This document shows, in pieces, positions 6,651-8,251 of a DNA stretch of 8,251 nt. The translations under genes were made by a program, and so were the position numbers. The notes beneath the pieces are model-generated. The model worked only from the letters and a program-made list of their open reading frames with translations. It was not told where the DNA came from and made no database searches. Numbering within the stretch: position 1 is the stretch's first letter; every line of letters begins with the position of its first letter. The stretch is from Betaproteobacteria bacterium (lineage in GTDB: Bacteria > Pseudomonadota > Gammaproteobacteria > Burkholderiales > Burkholderiaceae): the NCBI GenBank assembly GCA_015654605.1, contig JAATGO010000040.1, positions 1 to 8,251 of the forward strand. The letters run 5' to 3'.

Positions 6651-6875
6651 GATGATGACTTCCACCCGGTACCTCGCTGCTTTGAAATCTACACATTGAT
6701 ACGAGAATGGGGTTGGATGCACTTCATCGCACTAGTGTCGTGGAAGCAGTGGTCGAGCAACTGCTGGTGCCGCAGATTGATGCGACTGCGCATGGCAGCT
6801 TGGGCGCCAACATGATCTTGGCGTCGGCTGACGCTATTAGCAAAGAGCCTAGACCAGTGTCGTACCACCGCTCTC
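6651..6875 (+). pseudogene. Intergenic stretch with a possible enolase remnant
   Basis: No intact gene between the terminator and the AraC stop. In one + frame, from about 6707 to 6850, the translation contains GLDAL and, about 19 residues later, IDATAHGSLGANMILASADAISK. This resembles the enolase segment G-x-DA ... LDGT-x-NK-S-x-LGANAILAVS-x-A-x-AK, including the LGAN-x-IL core. The match needs about 6 extra residues between the two blocks and one residue lost inside the second, and the flanking frame has a stop at 6683. A second frame just upstream reads STRYLAALK, faintly like enolase's SRYLGKGVLK. If real, it is a short, decayed fragment without catalytic residues. It could also be chance; I saw no other recognisable content. 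Confidence 0.3.
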
Positions 6876-7849
6876 CTAGAAGTCGAGCGTGTTGGTTTTA
6901 TTGGGCGTTTGCGGCACATCGGCTTCTCCTTGCGTTGTTCGCCGATACTGACCTGGTGCAACAGCCATTATCCGCTTGAATGCGCTGCTGAAGGCACTTT
7001 CAGAAGAGTACCCGACCGTAGCCGCAGCTTCGGAAATCGAAGCGCCAGCGCGAAGTTCACGTCTGGCCAGATACATCAGCCATTGAGTCAAATAAGTGAG
7101 AGGCGGAACGCCCATTATTTCTCGGAACCGAACCGCGAGTGATGTTCTTGACATCCCAGCTTCTTTTGCAAGTTCTTTTAGGCTCCAATTTCTAGATGGT
7201 TCGCTATGAATGTTACTGAGCACAATGGCTAATCGTTGATCGCTGAAGCCTTTTAGCCATCCGTTATCACCGTCTGGAGCATGTGCCAAATAGGCTCGCA
7301 ATGTCTGAGTGAATAGCAGTTGTGCCGGCCCCGATATGACGATAGCTCGACCTGGCCGTCCTTCTTTCATTTCTGCCACCAGTTGCTTAAGCAACCAGGA
7401 TAGTGGTTCGGCTTCGCTCGTGGCTCCGCGGACATGAATGAGCGGTGGCAAACCATTCAAGAGCAAGGTTTGTCGCTCTGAATCAATTTGCACTGTACCG
7501 CCTAGCATAGTGAAGTCGCACCCTTGGCCAAGCTGATACTGATCGTTGCTGTTTCGAACGATTGGCGCGGTCGTCGGTTAGGAATCAAGGCCGCGGCGCT
7601 GGCCAGTGTCAGTGTGCCATTGGTAATCAAGACATCGCCGGTGTCCACTCGGGCTGGCTCAAGCATGCCGTCAATGGAATACCAGCAGACCCCCTTTGTT
7701 ACTGCGCAAAATTTGATTGCATCCAAATTGGTGAAGCAGCGTGCCCAAGTACCACCAGCTACCAGTCGTCCTGATAAATCGCATCGCACTTGAAGGAAGT
7801 TCAGTAGGTCTGACAGAGGGTCAACCAGAGAATTTGAACTATCACGCAT
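6876..7849 (-). pseudogene. AraC-family transcriptional regulator with cupin N-domain, frameshifted
   Basis: Two adjacent reading frames make one AraC-type regulator. The first (7849 down to 7502) gives MRDSSNSLVDPLSDLLNFL and an AraC-type cupin (Cupin_6-like) domain, then stops. The second (entered by about 7544, down to 6876) reads NDQYQLGQGCDFTMLGG and continues into the cupin end, a helical linker and the double helix-turn-helix (WSLKELAKEAGMSRTSL; ISEAAATVGYSSESAFSSAFKR; APGQYRR). Adding one A to the A-run at 7552-7554 (- strand reading gaaac to gaaaac) restores FENSNDQYQLG and a single 324-residue frame, the normal length of the family, with the DNA-binding part at about residues 205-304. 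So either a recent one-base deletion or a sequencing error. No strong ribosome site precedes the ATG. It is divergent from the reductase gene with 79 bases between starts, the usual layout for a regulator and its target. As written, it would not make a DNA-binding protein. Confidence 0.85.
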
Positions 7850-7854
7850 AAAAA

Positions 7855-7882
7855 TTGAACGGATACCCCTTCTTCGTATAGA
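7855..7882 (+). promoter_or_regulatory. Candidate sigma70 promoter for the reductase gene
   Basis: TTGAAC at 7855-7860 and TATAGA at 7877-7882 with a 16-base spacer, in the 79-base divergent region between the AraC and reductase genes. Transcription would start near 7890, about 40 bases before the ATG. Consensus match only. Confidence 0.45.
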
Positions 7883-7928
7883 ACCGAAAGCCTACCATGT
7901 ATGCATCAATCTGTCTTGGAGACTCTAC

Positions 7929-8251
7929 ATGTTCACCCCACAATCCCCCATTGGATCAGGTTTCGGTGCTGCTTCCACCGCTGAGGAAGTTATTCGAGGT
8001 ATCGACCTCACCGGCAAATTTGTCGTCGTCACTGGCGGTTACTCAGGCATCGGTATTGAAACTGTCAAAGCCTTCCGATCTGCTGGCGCCAAGGTTTTCG
8101 TGCCAGCGCGTGATTTGGTGAAGGCCAAGGCAGCGCTAAGCGAGATGCCAGACGTTGAGCTGTGGCCAATGGATTTGCTTCAGCCTGCCTCTATTGACCG
8201 CTTCGCCGAAGACGTGCTTAAAGCAACGAATACCGTCGATATTCTCGTGAA
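7929..8251 (+). CDS. Short-chain dehydrogenase/reductase (SDR), 3'-truncated by window edge
   Basis: NAD(P)-dependent oxidoreductase of the SDR superfamily, related to the long 'retinol-dehydrogenase-like' group often annotated simply as oxidoreductase. 107 complete codons are visible before the edge; full members are about 300-330 residues. The ATG has GGAG 7 bases upstream (7918-7921). After a leader (MFTPQSPIGSGFGAAST) comes IDLTGKFVVVTGGYSGIG, with the cofactor-binding TGxxxGxG at residues 35-42; the second strand ends VFVPAR, where R61 favours NADP(H); D82 in PMDLL fits the adenine-contacting Asp; and the visible end VDILV runs into the expected NNAG motif. The catalytic Ser-Tyr-Lys lies beyond the window. 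The substrate is unknown. The divergent AraC gene is its probable regulator, so the frameshift there may leave this gene uninduced or unregulated. Confidence 0.92.
   Translation, partial: MFTPQSPIGSGFGAASTAEEVIRGIDLTGKFVVVTGGYSGIGIETVKAFRSAGAKVFVPARDLVKAKAALSEMPDVELWPMDLLQPASIDRFAEDVLKATNTVDILV

Noticed and set aside
6546..6815. 89-residue + strand ORF
   Set aside because: It reads through the terminator hairpin and the C/U-rich tract, has a Trp-rich random-looking composition and no ribosome site.
6734..6862. 8-base direct repeat AGTGTCGT at 6734-6741 and 6855-6862 as a target-site duplication
   Set aside because: The intervening 113 bases have no terminal inverted repeats or transposase; such a short repeat can be chance.
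6689..6961. 90-residue - strand ORF overlapping the AraC 3' end
   Set aside because: Mostly a shadow of the AraC frame, Arg/His-rich and without a recognisable motif.
7524..7793. + strand ORFs inside the AraC region
   Set aside because: Opposite-strand shadows of the cupin domain; the - strand frames have clear AraC homology.
7897..8121. 74-residue + strand ORF
   Set aside because: It overlaps the SDR gene in another frame; the SDR frame has the TGxxxGxG motif and a ribosome site.
1..8251. CRISPR array, tRNA, rRNA, integrase or insertion sequence
   Set aside because: No spaced repeats, cloverleaf, rRNA signature or transposase/integrase motif was seen on either strand.

Overview
The window looks like chromosomal DNA of a Gram-negative proteobacterium. 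It has a TonB-dependent outer-membrane receptor, a periplasmic binding protein with a Sec signal peptide, LysR- and AraC-type regulators and a standard Shine-Dalgarno style. Burkholderiales (Alcaligenaceae-like) is a guess from the overall style of the proteins; nothing in the window fixes the genus.

Positions 1-5032 hold the 3' part of a siderophore-type iron-uptake operon on the + strand: TonB-dependent receptor (5' end missing), FecB/BtuF-type binding protein, FecCD-type permease, FecE/FhuC-type ATPase and, last, a small plant-type [2Fe-2S] ferredoxin. The first four genes overlap by 11, 4 and 4 bases, which implies one message and translational coupling. Together they would carry a ferric chelate through outer membrane, periplasm and inner membrane. 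The terminal ferredoxin is a plausible electron donor for releasing iron from the chelate in the cytoplasm. The operon start and its regulatory region lie outside the window.

Positions 5037-6376 hold a LysR-type regulator on the - strand, ending 4 bases from the ferredoxin stop (tail to tail). A 170-base divergent intergenic region separates it from a 70-residue small helical protein on the + strand. That region has a candidate promoter and a T-N11-A palindrome suitable for a LysR-type regulator.

Positions 6377-6875 contain no convincing intact gene. The first part has several hairpins, a run of C/U complementary to the Shine-Dalgarno sequence (6583-6596) and a strong intrinsic terminator (6612-6646). 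This layout, small-protein gene then C/U-rich tract then terminator, resembles the anti-Shine-Dalgarno 'cuckoo' (CcsR) sRNAs of alphaproteobacteria, and is the best candidate here for something undescribed. After the terminator the DNA appears more GC-rich and contains a short stretch that may be an enolase remnant.

Positions 6876-8251 hold a divergent pair: an AraC-family regulator (- strand) broken by an apparent one-base loss in a homopolymer, and a short-chain dehydrogenase/reductase (+ strand) that runs off the right edge. Their divergent arrangement suggests that the AraC protein would normally control the reductase gene.
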